Shown here: positions 1 to 12,800 of the stretch, piece by piece
Position numbering within the stretch: the first letter of the stretch is position 1
How the letters are laid out: each line of letters starts with the position of its first letter
NCBI RefSeq assembly: GCF_937001465.1
Contig: NC_064574.1
Coordinates: 48,758,991 to 48,822,990 of the forward strand
Direction of reading: 5' to 3'
Source: Orcinus orca
Taxonomy: Eukaryota > Chordata > Mammalia > Artiodactyla > Delphinidae
Length of the DNA stretch: 64,000 bases
Made by a program: the position numbers and the translations under genes
Notes under the pieces: model-generated
The model's input: only the letters and a program-made list of their open reading frames with translations
Told to the model about the DNA's origin: nothing
Databases searched by the model: none

Positions 1-88
1 GTCGGAGGCCGCACGGCAGGAGGAGCAGCAGCGGAAGACGCTGGAGGCCAAGGCGGCTGCCTTTGAGAAGCAGGTCCTGCAGCTGCAG
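1..88 (+). CDS. RRBP1: RRBP1 exon a (partial at window edge)
   Basis: The frame starts at base 2 and reads 29 codons (SEAARQEEQQ... to QVLQLQ), then a GTGAGT donor at 89. The 5' part of this exon is outside the window. Confidence 0.9.
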
Positions 89-3000
89 GTGAGTTCGGGG
101 GCAGCCACCTCGGTGCCCGTGAATCCTGCCCGCCAGGCTCTACGCGTGGCCTCCCTGGGTCCTCCCTTCTCAGCTGTGACTGTGACTGCAGTGGACCCAG
201 GCAGGGCTGGGGCTGGAACCCTTGACCTTGGCCTCGTTAGTAGTGATACCTGGTCAGCATAGAGTGGGTGCTTTCTGTGTGCTAAGCGTTGTTCTGAACG
301 TTTACAAGCTTAACTCAGGTAATTCTCATTGCAACCTTATGGGGTAGATACTGTTATTATCTGTAATTTACCCAGAAGGAAATTGGATGCACAAAGTTCA
401 GCAACTCTGCCAGTTCACCCACAGCCAGGGTTTGAGCCCCAGGGCAGCCCCAGAGCAGTCAGCGTCCCACACTTGCCACACGTGTGGTGTCACAGCTCCG
501 GCCGCAGCCAGGCCGGCGGGCGCGGCCTCTGGCTTCAAGGCCCGGTGGGTGTTCTTTCTTCTCAGCCTCTGGATGTGGCCCGGAAGCTCGTATTTTCCCA
601 GGGGGACGCCTGTTGTCCAGAGGGAGGAAGACTGTCCCCTCCCTGCCCCATAGGTGCTGGGCAGCAACCAGTGGGCCCCTCAGTCTCGGGGCCTCCCTGC
701 TCATTGGCCCGACGAGTGCTGCGTCCCCCAGCTGGCCTGTTTCGGGGCAGGGTGACCGGGCGTGGGGCAATTGTCATACCTCTGTGCGTGTAACTTCTCT
801 GGAGGACAAGGAAACCCTGGAGACCCACACAGCTTTGCACCTGTTTCTGCTCAGTCACTGAAGCTCTCGGCTGTAGCGTATGGGGCAGTGGGGCTGTTTT
901 ATGGAAGGGACTAGAACGACAGACACGAAATTGTAAGACTGCTGTGTGTGTGCCTAAGAACAGGCACAGATAAACAAAGTTTGGATTGTTTGGGTGGAAC
1001 TGAGATGGATAACTTGGTGTAAAGTAGGTCCACCCTGAGCAGTGAGATCAGAGCCCCTGGGGAGGGCCTGGTGGTTATGTTCTGAAGGCTGTCGGGTGGC
1101 CCTGGGGCTTCCGGGGCTGGAGCCTTCTGGCGCCCGGGTTGTCACCATCACTGTAGCCAGGAATTCCCAGGCCGCGAGCATCTCCTCTCTCTGAGGTCAC
1201 AGAGTCCCCGTGGTATTGATAGTGAGGCCCGGATTTCAGAGGTGCAGTTTCCCCACCTGTAATGTGGGTGTGGTGGTGGTACCTGTGTCTTGGGGTGGCT
1301 GACACACACGGATGCCTTGTCCAGAACTGCCTAACAACCATATGCCCTTTCCCAGGCCCCCTGGGGAAATCTCCAGCTCAGGCCGGACGTTTAGCTTGTA
1401 GGAAGCCTCTCCCTGTGCCACATTCAGGTGAAAATGGGCCTTTGCCTTTCTGGGGCTGTCCTGCCTTCACCTGAGGCCTCTTCCCCAGGAGCCCGCTCTT
1501 CAGGGTCCAGGGTGGCCTCTTGGCCTTTTCTAGCAGGTGAACTGACCTGGAAATCCAGGAGGCTTATATAAGTCATCGGCACAGGATGGCAGGGTGTGAG
1601 GAGCTCTAGACGGCAGAGCTGGCTGAGGGCCCACCTCCTGCCGCATCCTCCCAGCCCTCCTCCCTCTGCTGGCCCCCAGGCGTCTCACAAGGAGAGCGAG
1701 GAGGCCCTGCAGAAGCGCCTGGATGAGGTCAGCCGGGAGCTGTGCCGCTCGCAGACCAGCCATGCCAGCCTCCGGGCGGATGCCGAGAAGGCCCGGGAGC
1801 AGCAGCAGCAGATGGCCGGTGAGGGCGGTGTGGGGGCCGGCTCCGTGGTGGGGGTGGCGAGGGCAGCTGGGACCCCTGACTCCCCACCCGTCAGGGGACG
1901 TGCCGGGGGTGCTCGGGGTCAGGCCTGGGCTGCGGAGGACTGAATGTGGGGGCGGGGCCTGTGGGGCTGGATATGGGGGTGGGATGGAGCCTGTGGGGGT
2001 GTGGCCTGTGGGGTGGGATACGGGGGCGGGCTCAAGGTGGAAGATGCTGCCCCTTCGGCGTCACTTGCTGTGGGGCCCACCTGGAGCCGTGATGCTCCTG
2101 GGGCTGCTGCCGGCCTTCCCTTCCAGCCCAGTCAGGCCTGGAGGCCAGATTTGGAAGGTGGGTTTATGGTCCCCCTGTGTTCACAAGTCACCTTCTCAAA
2201 CGGGAGGTGGTGACGAAACCCAGGGCACCAAGGGCCCCTAGAGAAGCAGGGCAGACCGTGCCCGTGAGGGCTCACCAGTACTTCTGGAGCCGCTGCTGGG
2301 GGCCGAGCACTCCTGTGGGTGCCTGGGGCTTGGCCGGGAGTGAAGCAGCGGGCTTGGGGCCGCGTTCCGGCAGGAGACACGGGCACAGTAGATGGACCCA
2401 TGTCGACAGACTTCAGGTAGGCAGCGTGACCGAGAGCAGGCCCTAGAAACGGCAGGCTGTGTCTGTGAAGGGCTAGGCAGTGAATGCTTCTGGCTTTGTA
2501 GGCCAAATGGTATTTGTCACAACTGCTCAGCTCTGCTGCCACAGTGCAAAAGCCACCCTAGACAGACAGACCTGGCTGCGTGCCAAGAAAGCTTTATTTT
2601 CAAGAACACGTTGTGGGCTGGGTTGGCCCAAGGGCCTAGTTTGCTGACCCCTGCTGTGATGGGCTGGGTGTGGCTTTGAGTGGTCAGGGGAGGCCTCTCT
2701 GGGGAGAAGGGGATGTTTAAGCCCAAGGTCTGGATGATGGGGAGAGGCCAGCCTCACAGAAACCGCGAAGGGGCCCCTGAGAATGGGAGTGAACTTGAAC
2801 TTGGCCTGTACAAGAAACAGATGCAGGTCAGCAAGCGAGACTGGAGAAGAAGGCAGTGGCTAGTGTGGGGTAGACGGGCAGGGCCGGGCCACCCTCCTTT
2901 GAAGAGTTCAGGGGCCGTGTGGAGTGCTGAGGGGGCGGGGAGCACGGGCAGGGCTGGCGGGATCCCATCTGCACTTCTGGATGCTCCGGCTCCCGGTGGG

Positions 3001-6000
3001 GACCAGGGATGGGGCCTTGCAGTCGTCGGACCAAAGGCACCTGGGCTGGGCCCAGGCAGCCACGGAGGCGCTGGTGGATTCGGCAGGCAGTGGATGTTGG
3101 ATCCACAAGCCTGGTAGGTGAGTGAGAGGCGGGGGCACAGGAAAGCAGAACAGCCACAGCAAGGGGACCAGGAGGTCTGAGCAGAGCTGCGTGTGGACGT
3201 GGCCGGCGTCTGAGCCAGGGCTCAGGGAGGAGACCAGGGCCGGGCCGCCGTTTGGAGTCAGGCACACGTGGAGGACTTTCAGAGCCGTGGTGGGGCTTAG
3301 CGGAGGTCACCGAGGGAGGGCACGTTGAGGCGCCCCCCTGCCTCTGGTCTCAGTGACGTGAGCCCATCTCCCAGAGAGTAAGGTTTTAGAAACTGCAACA
3401 GGAGCCCATTCAGTTTTCCATCTTTTCCTGAGTGATCCGGGGGCGTTCTGTTCTACCCTAGTGAGTCCTTGAGAAGGAAGCCAGGCTGTGACTTTCTCCA
3501 CCAGCTAACAGGACACCCAGGGGTCAGGGGAGTGCCTGGAAGCCCGCAGGCGTGCACTGGGCAGCATGGGGCACCTGTGCTGGCCTTCCCCGCACCCTGC
3601 AACCCGCTGGCCTCCCTCCCCGCAGAGCTGCACGGCAAGCTGCAGTCCTCCGAGGCTGAGGTGAGGAGCAGGTGCGAGGAGCTGAGCAGTGTCCACGGGC
3701 AGCTGGACGAGGCCAAGGCGCAAAACTCGCAGCTCACGGAGAGGATCCGCTCCATCGAGGCCCTGCTGGAGGCGAGCCAGGCCCGGGACGCCCAGGTCAG
3801 CTGCACCTCCTCCTGGGAGCGCCCCCACCCACCCCACAGGGGCCCTGCCCTGATGACCTGTCATGCGAGGTGGTCTCGTGGTGACCTCAGGGCTCTGTCT
3901 CTCGTTCCAGGCCAGCCGAGAGGAGGCCAACCAGCAGCAGGCCCGGTAAGAGGCGGCAGGGGCTGTGGCCTGGGTGCGGGGGTCCCAGGGAGGAGCCCTC
4001 TGAAACGCCCTGCCTTTCCCCATCCCTCCAGTGACCTCGAGGACGAGGACAGGCTGGGCAGGGAAGAGGGCACCTTGCAGGGAGCTCCTGCTTCGAGGAG
4101 CGAGGCTGTGGGGAGAGTGGCTGCGCCTCGGCAGGGGGATGGGCCTCGCTGTCCATCCGTCCATCCATGCATCCATCCATCCTTCTCTCCCCGGGAAGGA
4201 CCGGCTGGTCAGGGTGTTCTCTCCACGTCACAGGGCGAGGGAATTTAGGAGCTGAAGTTGTAACCCAAACGGGAAAGTGGTTACGTGCCCAGAGTGGAGA
4301 ACCCGGGAGGATGCCCGGGCTTTTGCACAGATCTGGGATGCGGTGCGGTTCACAGCTGACCAGGTCGCAGGGTTGATGCCGGGTGACTTCAGTGGCCCAG
4401 CCCCAGGCCTGCTTGGACTGTGTGTTTGCTGTTGCTAAGATCTGGTGGGCTTCTCAGGCCAGGGGGCTGGGTATGTGTCCCTCAGCAGATGTCCATGAGC
4501 TTGGGGGGTGGCCCTGGCTGCCGTGGCTGGGGGTCCCCAGGGCAGCCACGTGGGGTTAAGCATGCAGGTGGTCGGTCATGTCCTGGGTCGTCCACTGACC
4601 AACCTCCCTTGTTCCGGCTGCTGCTGCCAGTGAGTCCCCTCCCCAGCGCCTCCCCAGGCCACGGCCCATGTTCCGTGGCCTTGGGCTCGGGTTTGGGAGC
4701 TGGGGAAGGAAGCCGGCCTCACGGCGGCCCCAAAGCATCTTGCTGGAGACTCAGAAGGAAACCCTCTCCGTGCAGCTTCCCAGAAAGCTTTGCGCAAACT
4801 CTGTTTCTCACGGCACTTGCCGGGGTAGAGAGGTGTTTGTTAAGCGTTTTGCTTCTTGTATTTTACGATCGGCTTCTTGGACTGCACAGCTAATTGCTAG
4901 TTACCTAAGTCATGCTGCAAGCAGGGTTGATTCTAGCTTCTTGCATCATGTAGATGTTTGGCAGAATTAGGGTTTTTTAAAATTTCCTTCTCAGACTGTT
5001 TATCTGGAAGTTGCGTCTAGGCCAGGCCATCGTGTTCTGGGGTGGGGATGAGTGATCCGGCCCCAGATGTTCTGGAACTCGGGCCGTAGCTACCAAGGGG
5101 GGTGACTGTCAGCGTGTCCTTGCCACCGGCCTGCTGTGCCTTCTTCCTCGGGGCCTCGTGCCTTTGGGGGTGCTCTTGCAGGGGTGTGTGCGGAGCCAGC
5201 GCTGGTGCAGAATGCCAGCGGCTTAAGGAGAAACTGCGAGGGGTCCCACTGGAGCTTTGAGGGTGGGGTCAGGTCCTGTGGCCTGAAACCAACATCCAAG
5301 AAGTCGACAGCCGTCTTCAAGGCCACATGCAAACGGTACTTAGAATGAAAATGAGACGGTGCTCGGGGGCGTCAGAGCGGGCAGCGCACACAGCCTCGCT
5401 GAGGTTATTTGGTCCTCATGCACCTCCTTAGCGTGGTGTACTGCCGGCCCCTGGTGAGAAATACGAACGTGTCCCCCCCGGGGGCATCTTCAGACGGGCT
5501 TCCTCCTGCTCCCAGAGGGGCCCTGTTGTGTTGCTTCAAGTCGGCGTTGGCGGCTTCTGGATGTCAGCTTTTGTGCGACCCCGGGGCTTCCCTGTCCTAA
5601 ATCTTAACGCAGAAGGTGACGTATTAAGTGTCCATTTGAAGCGTCTTCCTCAGAGCAGCCAGAGCAGTTCTAGAGCGTCCACCCCTCGCTTTCCGGGCGA
5701 TGGGGTGGACGGAGCCGCAGGGCCTCGAGTCCAGAGAGAAGTGCGAAAAGATGGCCCCCCCGGCCTGCCAGCCGCATGCATCTGGGGTCGTCTTGGGCTG
5801 ATTCCCTGGAGCCCAGGCGCAGGACTGAGGGGGAGCCTTCGGGTCTCAGCAGAGTTAGGTTTTGGACACAGGACGGTCCCAGCGCCGAGAGCAGGGATGC
5901 AGTTGATGGGTGTGCCGGCCACGGTGCCACCCGAGCCTCCGGCCCCGGCGTCCTCCGAGGAGCCCCAGCCCAGTCTCGAGGGCAGCTGTGGCCGCAGGGA

Positions 6001-6798
6001 AGGGCCAGCCGACGCGTGCTGCGGGACAGAGTGGGACCAGGCTCAGTTTACCAGAAGAAAGAGCATCTGGAAACCTGACTGTCCGCGGCGCGTCCGCGCA
6101 CTGGCCGTTGTGGCAGCTCTGACCGCTGCCGTCCCCGCAGCCAGTGCCACCAAGTGGGACAGCGCTGGCCTCTGGGCCCCCAGCCCTCAGGGGAGGGGCC
6201 ATGGTGGCTGCTGGGGCTCCCCTGAAGCCTGTGCCGGCTTGGGGAGGGGACTGACCGTAGCCCCAGGCCCCACGGGTGTTCTGGGGCAGAGGAAGGGGCC
6301 CCGAGATAGGGCCTATGGCGGCCGCGGGCCCTCGGAGCCCGGCAGTGACGCCGCCATCCCCCCTCAGCCTCATGGAGTTGGAGTCGCAGGTGTGGTGTCT
6401 GGAGAAGGAGGCCACGGAGCTCAAGGAGGCAGTTGAGCAGCAAAAAGTGAAGAACAACGTGAGTGTCAAGGGGCCACTGCCGTGTGGATGCGGAGGGGGC
6501 TCGGGGCCTCTCCTTGTCCCGTCCGGCTGCTCCCTGTGGTGGGGCTCGGGGGTCCTGACTCCCACTGGGTCGGCTTGGTCATGTGGTCACCTGGCGTGAG
6601 GAGGGGGCTGTAGGGCGCCTCCTCTGCGGTGGGCGCATGGGAGCCTCGGCTGCGTCCCTCCGACCCGGGCCGTCCCCCCGGACCCCCCCCCCCCGAGACA
6701 CACACACACACACACCCAAGACACACACACACACACACACACACACCCAAGACACACACACACACACACACACACACACCCAAGATACACACACCCAA

Positions 6799-6837
<39 letters not shown>

Positions 6838-9800
6838 CCCCATTTGGTGGCAGACCCTCTTCCCACTGAAGAGCTGGCAGATCCCCGCCGCCCGCAGACG
6901 CGTCTCCCTGAAAGGCGCCCGCAGGCCCCGGCCACCCGAGAGCAGCCTGGCGCCAGTGCTGCCCGGGGTGGCCTGTGAGGTCCAGAGACGGGTCGGAGAG
7001 GGCTCGCCCGCCCGGCGGACACCAGCCTGGCTGTTGACCGTCTCCCCTCTCCTCCCAGGACCTTCGAGAGAAGAACTGGAAGGCGATGGAGGCTCTGGCC
7101 TCGGCTGAGAGGGGCTGCGAGGAGAAGCTGCGGTCCCTGACCCAGGCCAAGGTCAGCATCGGCCTCGGGATCGCCTCCGTCTAGTAGCTCAGCAGACCAC
7201 ACAGACTGCGTGCAGGGCAGCCTCAGCCTCAGGGCATCTCAGAAGTCCACCCAGGGCCCGGCTGCTGCATATTCCTGCCCGCCCTCCTGCCCTCCCGCCG
7301 CGCATTTCTCCCCGACATGCGGGGAGCGGCAAGCCCTTGTCTCCTGCTTCTCAGCTGGGCCTTTTGCCCTCGGAGGCCATGGGGGCCCCAAGCTGGGTCT
7401 GTTCATGGACTTCGCTCGTGTTAATTCTTCTCGCCTGACGTTTGTCTGCTTTCTCAGGCCCCCTGCGGTCCTGGCCCAGGGGCTCCGTGATTGAGCTTTG
7501 GGGGAAGGACAGTCTTTAGTAGCAAGCACTCAGGCCCAGGTCGGGGGAGCACGGGTGGGTCAGTGTCCAGGGCCCTGGCCGGGACATGGTCTGCAGCTGC
7601 AGCATGAGCAGGCGGGGCCTCACCACTGGCTTTGGCCAGGCCTGCCCTCCCTCTCCCTTTTGCTCCCCCTGCAACGCAGAATTACTGTCCTGTTATCATG
7701 AGCTTTGCAGCAACTTTCACAAGCCTCCCAGGAAGCCTGAGGCTGTGTCAGATGAGGCCTCCGAGAGGCGGAGCTGGGGAGCTTACACTTACACTCCCCA
7801 GGAGTGACCTGGGCGCCTGTCTGGCCTTTCTGTGGCAAATGCAGAAGCTGTGACCAGAGGTGTCACCTGACTTGTTTGTGGTCACACAGCCAGATGAAGA
7901 CAGGGAGCTGGCCTCTGGGTCCTCAGCCCTTGCTTGGCATCCCATGACCCGGGCACCTGAATGGTGGTCACGAGGTCGGGGGCCCATAGCAGGCCACGGA
8001 TCAGCAGGTGAGCGAGAAGGGTCGGCTTCTGAGACTCAAGTCTAGGCACGTGGTGCTGTGGTCAGGCTGGGCGTCCATCTGCCGGCCATCCATCCCCCCG
8101 CCACCGGCCCCAAGTCACACACAGAGCCTCACTCCCGGCTCTAGTCCGGGAGCTCCTAGTGCCGTTCCAGGCCTCGGGCCCTTAGGGGCAGGCAGCAGGC
8201 TCAGCCTGCTGGGGACGGGTGACCAGATGGGACTATCAGCCAGAAATCTGCACCGCCCCCCTGCCCCCAGGGTGTGGGGACAGGCTATCTGTCCCCAGGG
8301 ACAGTGCAGTCCTTCTCGGCTTTACTTATGGCTCCTTCCCGCTTTCTTGGGCTCCTTTTTCTTGCGTTGAGTGGGAGCATCAGGGAGGATGGAGGGGGCT
8401 CTGGCCAGCGCAGCTGCAGCAGGGGGCCCAGGAGCTGTTGGAGAGCCGAGACCCCGACCTGCCTTATCCCCTCAGCACGTGGCAGCCCTGATCCTCCCGC
8501 CCACAGGGTTGCAGGAGCTCCTGACCCTGGTGGCCACCCCTCTTCTCTGCGCTCCCTGCCCCCCATATGCACACGCTCAGAAAGAAGACCTGAGCCTGAG
8601 TGTCTGCTGGGAGGTGTCCGCGAACCTGCATGTCCCGTAGGGGGTGCTGCCGTCCCCCTTCTTTAGAGCTGAGTTTGTTTAAAGTTGGCCAGGCCTGGGG
8701 TGGGGTGGCCGGAACTTGACTGCTAAGGTTAGACACACCCCCGCCCAGCCAGCCCCACGGAGCCACCATTGGTCTCCTCCGATCCTTGTCCCTCCCCTGA
8801 AGGGCTGGGGACATGTTCCTGGGGTGAAACCCCCGGGGCTGCCGTAAGCTCCGTGGCTGACCACCCTCCCGCTCTCCCGCCCCGCCCCCAGGAGGAGTCG
8901 GAGAAGCAGCTCAGCCTGACGGAGGCCCAGACCAGGGAGGCCCTGCTGGCCCTGCTCCCGGGCCTCTCTGCCCCCACCCACCAGGTAGGAGGGGAGGCAG
9001 CTCTCGGGGGACCCCTGTGCGGGTGGGGGCACATCCCGCCCGACCTTGAACATTTTTGTCGCAGAATTACGCCGACTGGCTGCAGGAGCTCAAAGAGAAA
9101 GGCCCAGAGCTGCTGAAGCAGCCACCAGCGCACACGGAGCCCTCGGTGAGCACGGCCACTGTCACTCGCGCCCTGCCCTGTCTGCGGGATGGAGGGTACC
9201 TGGAGCTGGCCATCGGATTTTGGCTCAGCAGGCCCCTGTCCTGCCCTCCACCCTCAGGACCTGGCTGCCAAGCTGAGGGAGGCGGAGGAGACGCAGAACA
9301 GCCTTCAGGCCGAGTGTGACCAGTACCGCAGCATCCTGGCCGAGACGGTGAGGCCTCTGTGACCTTGGGCGAGTCACTGCCCCTCTCTGGGCCCAGTTTC
9401 TTTGGCTGAATGGTGAAGGGGGTGAGCTCAGGTTGAAGGTCTGGGGCACAGTATGGGAAGGGATAGGACAGCGTTCGGCTTGAATCCGCTTTCCTGCGAC
9501 TCCAGGGGCCATGCTCACTCAGCTTCCCTCTGCGATGGCCAGTCCTGGGTTCCCCGTCCTGGGCCGCTGAGGCCCACCTGGTGCAAACCCACCGGAGACG
9601 AGAGACCTGACAACCTTGTTCGCACACCGGCCGGGGGCCCCCCTCCGGAACTGTACCCCCTCCTCCCGCACGGCCGCCGCTCTGGGCTTTGAGCCGGGGG
9701 GTTACGGGGAGCCACGGGGGTGTGGGGGGGCCTCTCCAGGCCCTGCTCAGTGCCGTCCCCGCAGGAGGCCATGCTCAAAGCCCTGCAGAAGAGCGTGGAG

Positions 9801-12800
9801 GAGGAGGAACAGGTGTGGAAGGCCCGGGTGAGCGCCACGGAGGAGGAGCTCCAGAAGGTACCGCACGGCCCCCAGTCTCCCCAGGGCCCACCTTCCCTCG
9901 GAACCCAAACTCCACTCCCTCAGAATGCCATACAATTCAGGGGAAACGCCCACGGGGTTATCTGGGTCACTTGGGAGTCACGTTTGCTGGGTTTTGGTGA
10001 TGCCACAAACAGTGTCATTGTGGAATGACTGACAGCTGAGTCCCGGTCTCAAGGAGACCCCCCCCCCCAGCCCCACCCCCAAGGAAGAGAGTGCTGGTCA
10101 TACCTGGGGGTGGGGGGGGGCGGGGGCACCACAGGGCTTCCCGGGAGGTGGGGTGCATCCCAGGATGGACCCCCGGGGCTCGTGCTTGACGGCGCTCCCC
10201 CTTCTTGCTTTGTAGTCGCGGGTTACAGTGAAGCATCTCGAAGAGACTGTCGGGAAGCTGAAAGGGGAACTTGAAAGTGCCGATCAGGTGCGTGCGGGCG
10301 CCGTCCGGAGGGCTGCCATCCTGCTACAGAGGCTCCTCTAGCGTGCTTTCCTTCCCCGACCGCACGTCCCCGCTTGTCCTTAATGAGCCGTTACGACCTC
10401 GGGGTGGCTGGGCCCCGGTGCACCATGGCTTCTGCCGTGGCCTCATGAACCGTGGGAGGGTTGCCGGGTGGCCCTGCTGCACTCCGCACCCTCCTTGCAA
10501 GTAAACCTAAAAGCTGCTGAGGTCTGAGAACACGTGCGGCCCCAGGGTGCGTCTTCAGGAGGTGTTGGGCCTGGGGGGCACCCCCCTGCATGGCCTCAGT
10601 TGGCTCGTAGCCATCAGGCCACGGGGGCCCCTCTCAGCCCTTGTCCCAGGGCCTGGTGGCCCCAGCGCCCTGTCCCCGTGGCCCGTGCCCTCCCACTGGC
10701 CGGCTCGAGGCTCCTGATGTGTGTTGTGTCCAGGTGAGGGAGCACACATCACATCTGGAGGCCGAGCTGGAGAAGCACATGGCGGCCGCGAGCGCCGAGT
10801 GCCAGAACTACGCCACGGAGGTGGCAGGGGTGAGTGTCCCGGCGCAGGTGGGCCTGGTGGGGGCCCTGCGGCCAGGGCAGGGGGCAGCCAGGTCAGCCTG
10901 GCAGCGAGAGGATCTCTCTACCCGGTGTGGAGACACCATCTCTGCGGGGAAGGCATTTAAATCTGAGTGTTTTCTGATTCGGGGAGCAGAGAACACAAGC
11001 CTGGCACCCCCGATCCTGGTTCGATCTCCGACTTCTGGCCTCGCTTTGCAAAAGACAATCCACAAACGTTTGTGCAGGCCTGAGACTAGCGCGTACTGAA
11101 GGCGATCCTTCCTTCGTCTTCAAAAAAGAGCAGAAGCTCCTGGGGGCCTGCGCCCACCCCTCCCCCACGCCCCACAGGCTCTCCGGGTGGCGTATGTGGA
11201 TGTGCTTGGTTGGGTGTGAGGTGCTGACTCACTGGAACTGGCTCTCTCTCCTTTTCTCCCACCACCCGGGTCTGTTTTCTGTCCAAGTTGAGGCAGCTTT
11301 TATTAGAATCTCAGTCTCAGCTGGATGCAGCCAAGAGTGAAGCCCAGAAACAAAGCGACGAGCTTGCACTGGTGAGTGAACTGGTGTGGCCGGCATGTGC
11401 CCTGGGGTTGGGTGTGTGTGTTTCTGCGTCCCGTCAAAGGGGACGTGCGCCGGTCTGTGCTGGGCCCCGGTGTGGGCGGCCCCTCACACGTTTGCTCCAC
11501 GCCGCACACTGGGCCTGTGGCTGCCGGGACCACGGGGCTCCAGGTCTGCGCTGGGAGCTCTGGGGGGGGTCCTTCTGCCCCGTGGCCTTCTGTGGGACTA
11601 GGGTCCTTCTTGTGGGACTAGGGTCCTTCCTCACCCAGCAGTGGCTCAGGTCAGGTCAGTCAGATCTGCAGTGTGCAGGGCAGCCTGCTCCACGCTGGGC
11701 GGTACCAGGTGACCTGTCTGCAGCTGCGCAGGGCTCCCGGCCACGCGGGGGCCTCTGGTTCTTCCGGTTTTCAGCCTTGATGTGTGACTCTGGTCCGCGC
11801 TCCTTGGCCAGGTCAGCCTGGCCTTGTAGCGGCTGGGGGGCGGCCCACTGGTTCCAGTACCAGCCCGTGAGGCCAGACACAGTCCGTGTGATCTGCACGG
11901 TCTTTCATTAAATCATGAGTTGGCTGTTAACACTGAGCCACCGGCGTGGGGGGGTGGGGGGAGCGGGCGCGGGGCGCTGTGTGTGTGTGTGTGAAAAACG
12001 TACGTGTCTGGCTTTCTGCGAGGAGACCCCAGGTCTGGTCCGGGGGGCTGGCGTTCCCAAAGCAGCACCCACTGAGCAGCCCCCTCGCTGGGTGCACGCT
12101 CTGGCTCCCCGGGTGCCCCCTCTGGTCGTTCGGGCCTGACCGGGGACCATCGCCCCCGAGGGCAGGTGCCGAGTCTGAGGGCCATTCTCCAAAGCCATGT
12201 CCAAGCCAGGCCTGGGCCACATGCAGAGGACACGCCCCGAGTTTCTCCTCGTCACTGGCCTCTGTGGTCTGGTGTTGACTTTTGGGGCTGTTGGCAGGAG
12301 GAAAGGACCTGGAGGGTGAAGCCCCACACACTTGGGGCGCCCCTCATGGGGCAGCTCTGTCAGGGCCCCCCCCAGATCCCCGCTGGGAACCTTCACCCAA
12401 GCTTTGTGGGTGACACTGCTGCCCCTTCAGACTTGAGGTTCAGAGGTCTGGGGCTTAGGCCCCCCAGCAGTGGAGCTCAGGGGTGAGGGAACCTTATGAG
12501 GTAAGAGTGTCAGCTTGTCGGGGACCCCACAAAAGGCCCTGACGGGGGACCGCACCCAGGAGGGTAGCGGGAGGCAGGCGGCAGTGTCTGCGCCGAGCCC
12601 ACCGGCCGCCTGCCGTTCTTCAGATTCCGTAGCCCCGCGCATACCACATCCTTCGGGGGTCACCTGGCTCCCGGCGTGGGGGTCTCTGTGCCGCTGGCCT
12701 TGCCACAGAGTGCATGTGGGGTCAGCCCGGGCCCCTTGCGGGCCCCTCGGCCACAGTTTGGCTCGGGTGAGGGCTCGTGGCGCTGGCTCTCCTGCCCCAG

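Noticed and set aside
5528..6436. 302-aa open frame in RRBP1 intron 4
   Set aside because: Lies in a GC-rich intron, overlaps exon e in another frame and has no recognisable protein similarity.
6697..6835. Possible CRISPR-like array (regular spacing of CCAAG)
   Set aside because: Simple-sequence repeat in a vertebrate intron; no unique spacers.
6579..7202. 207-aa Cys/Val-rich open frame
   Set aside because: Produced by reading the (CA)n repeat as alternating Cys-Val codons.
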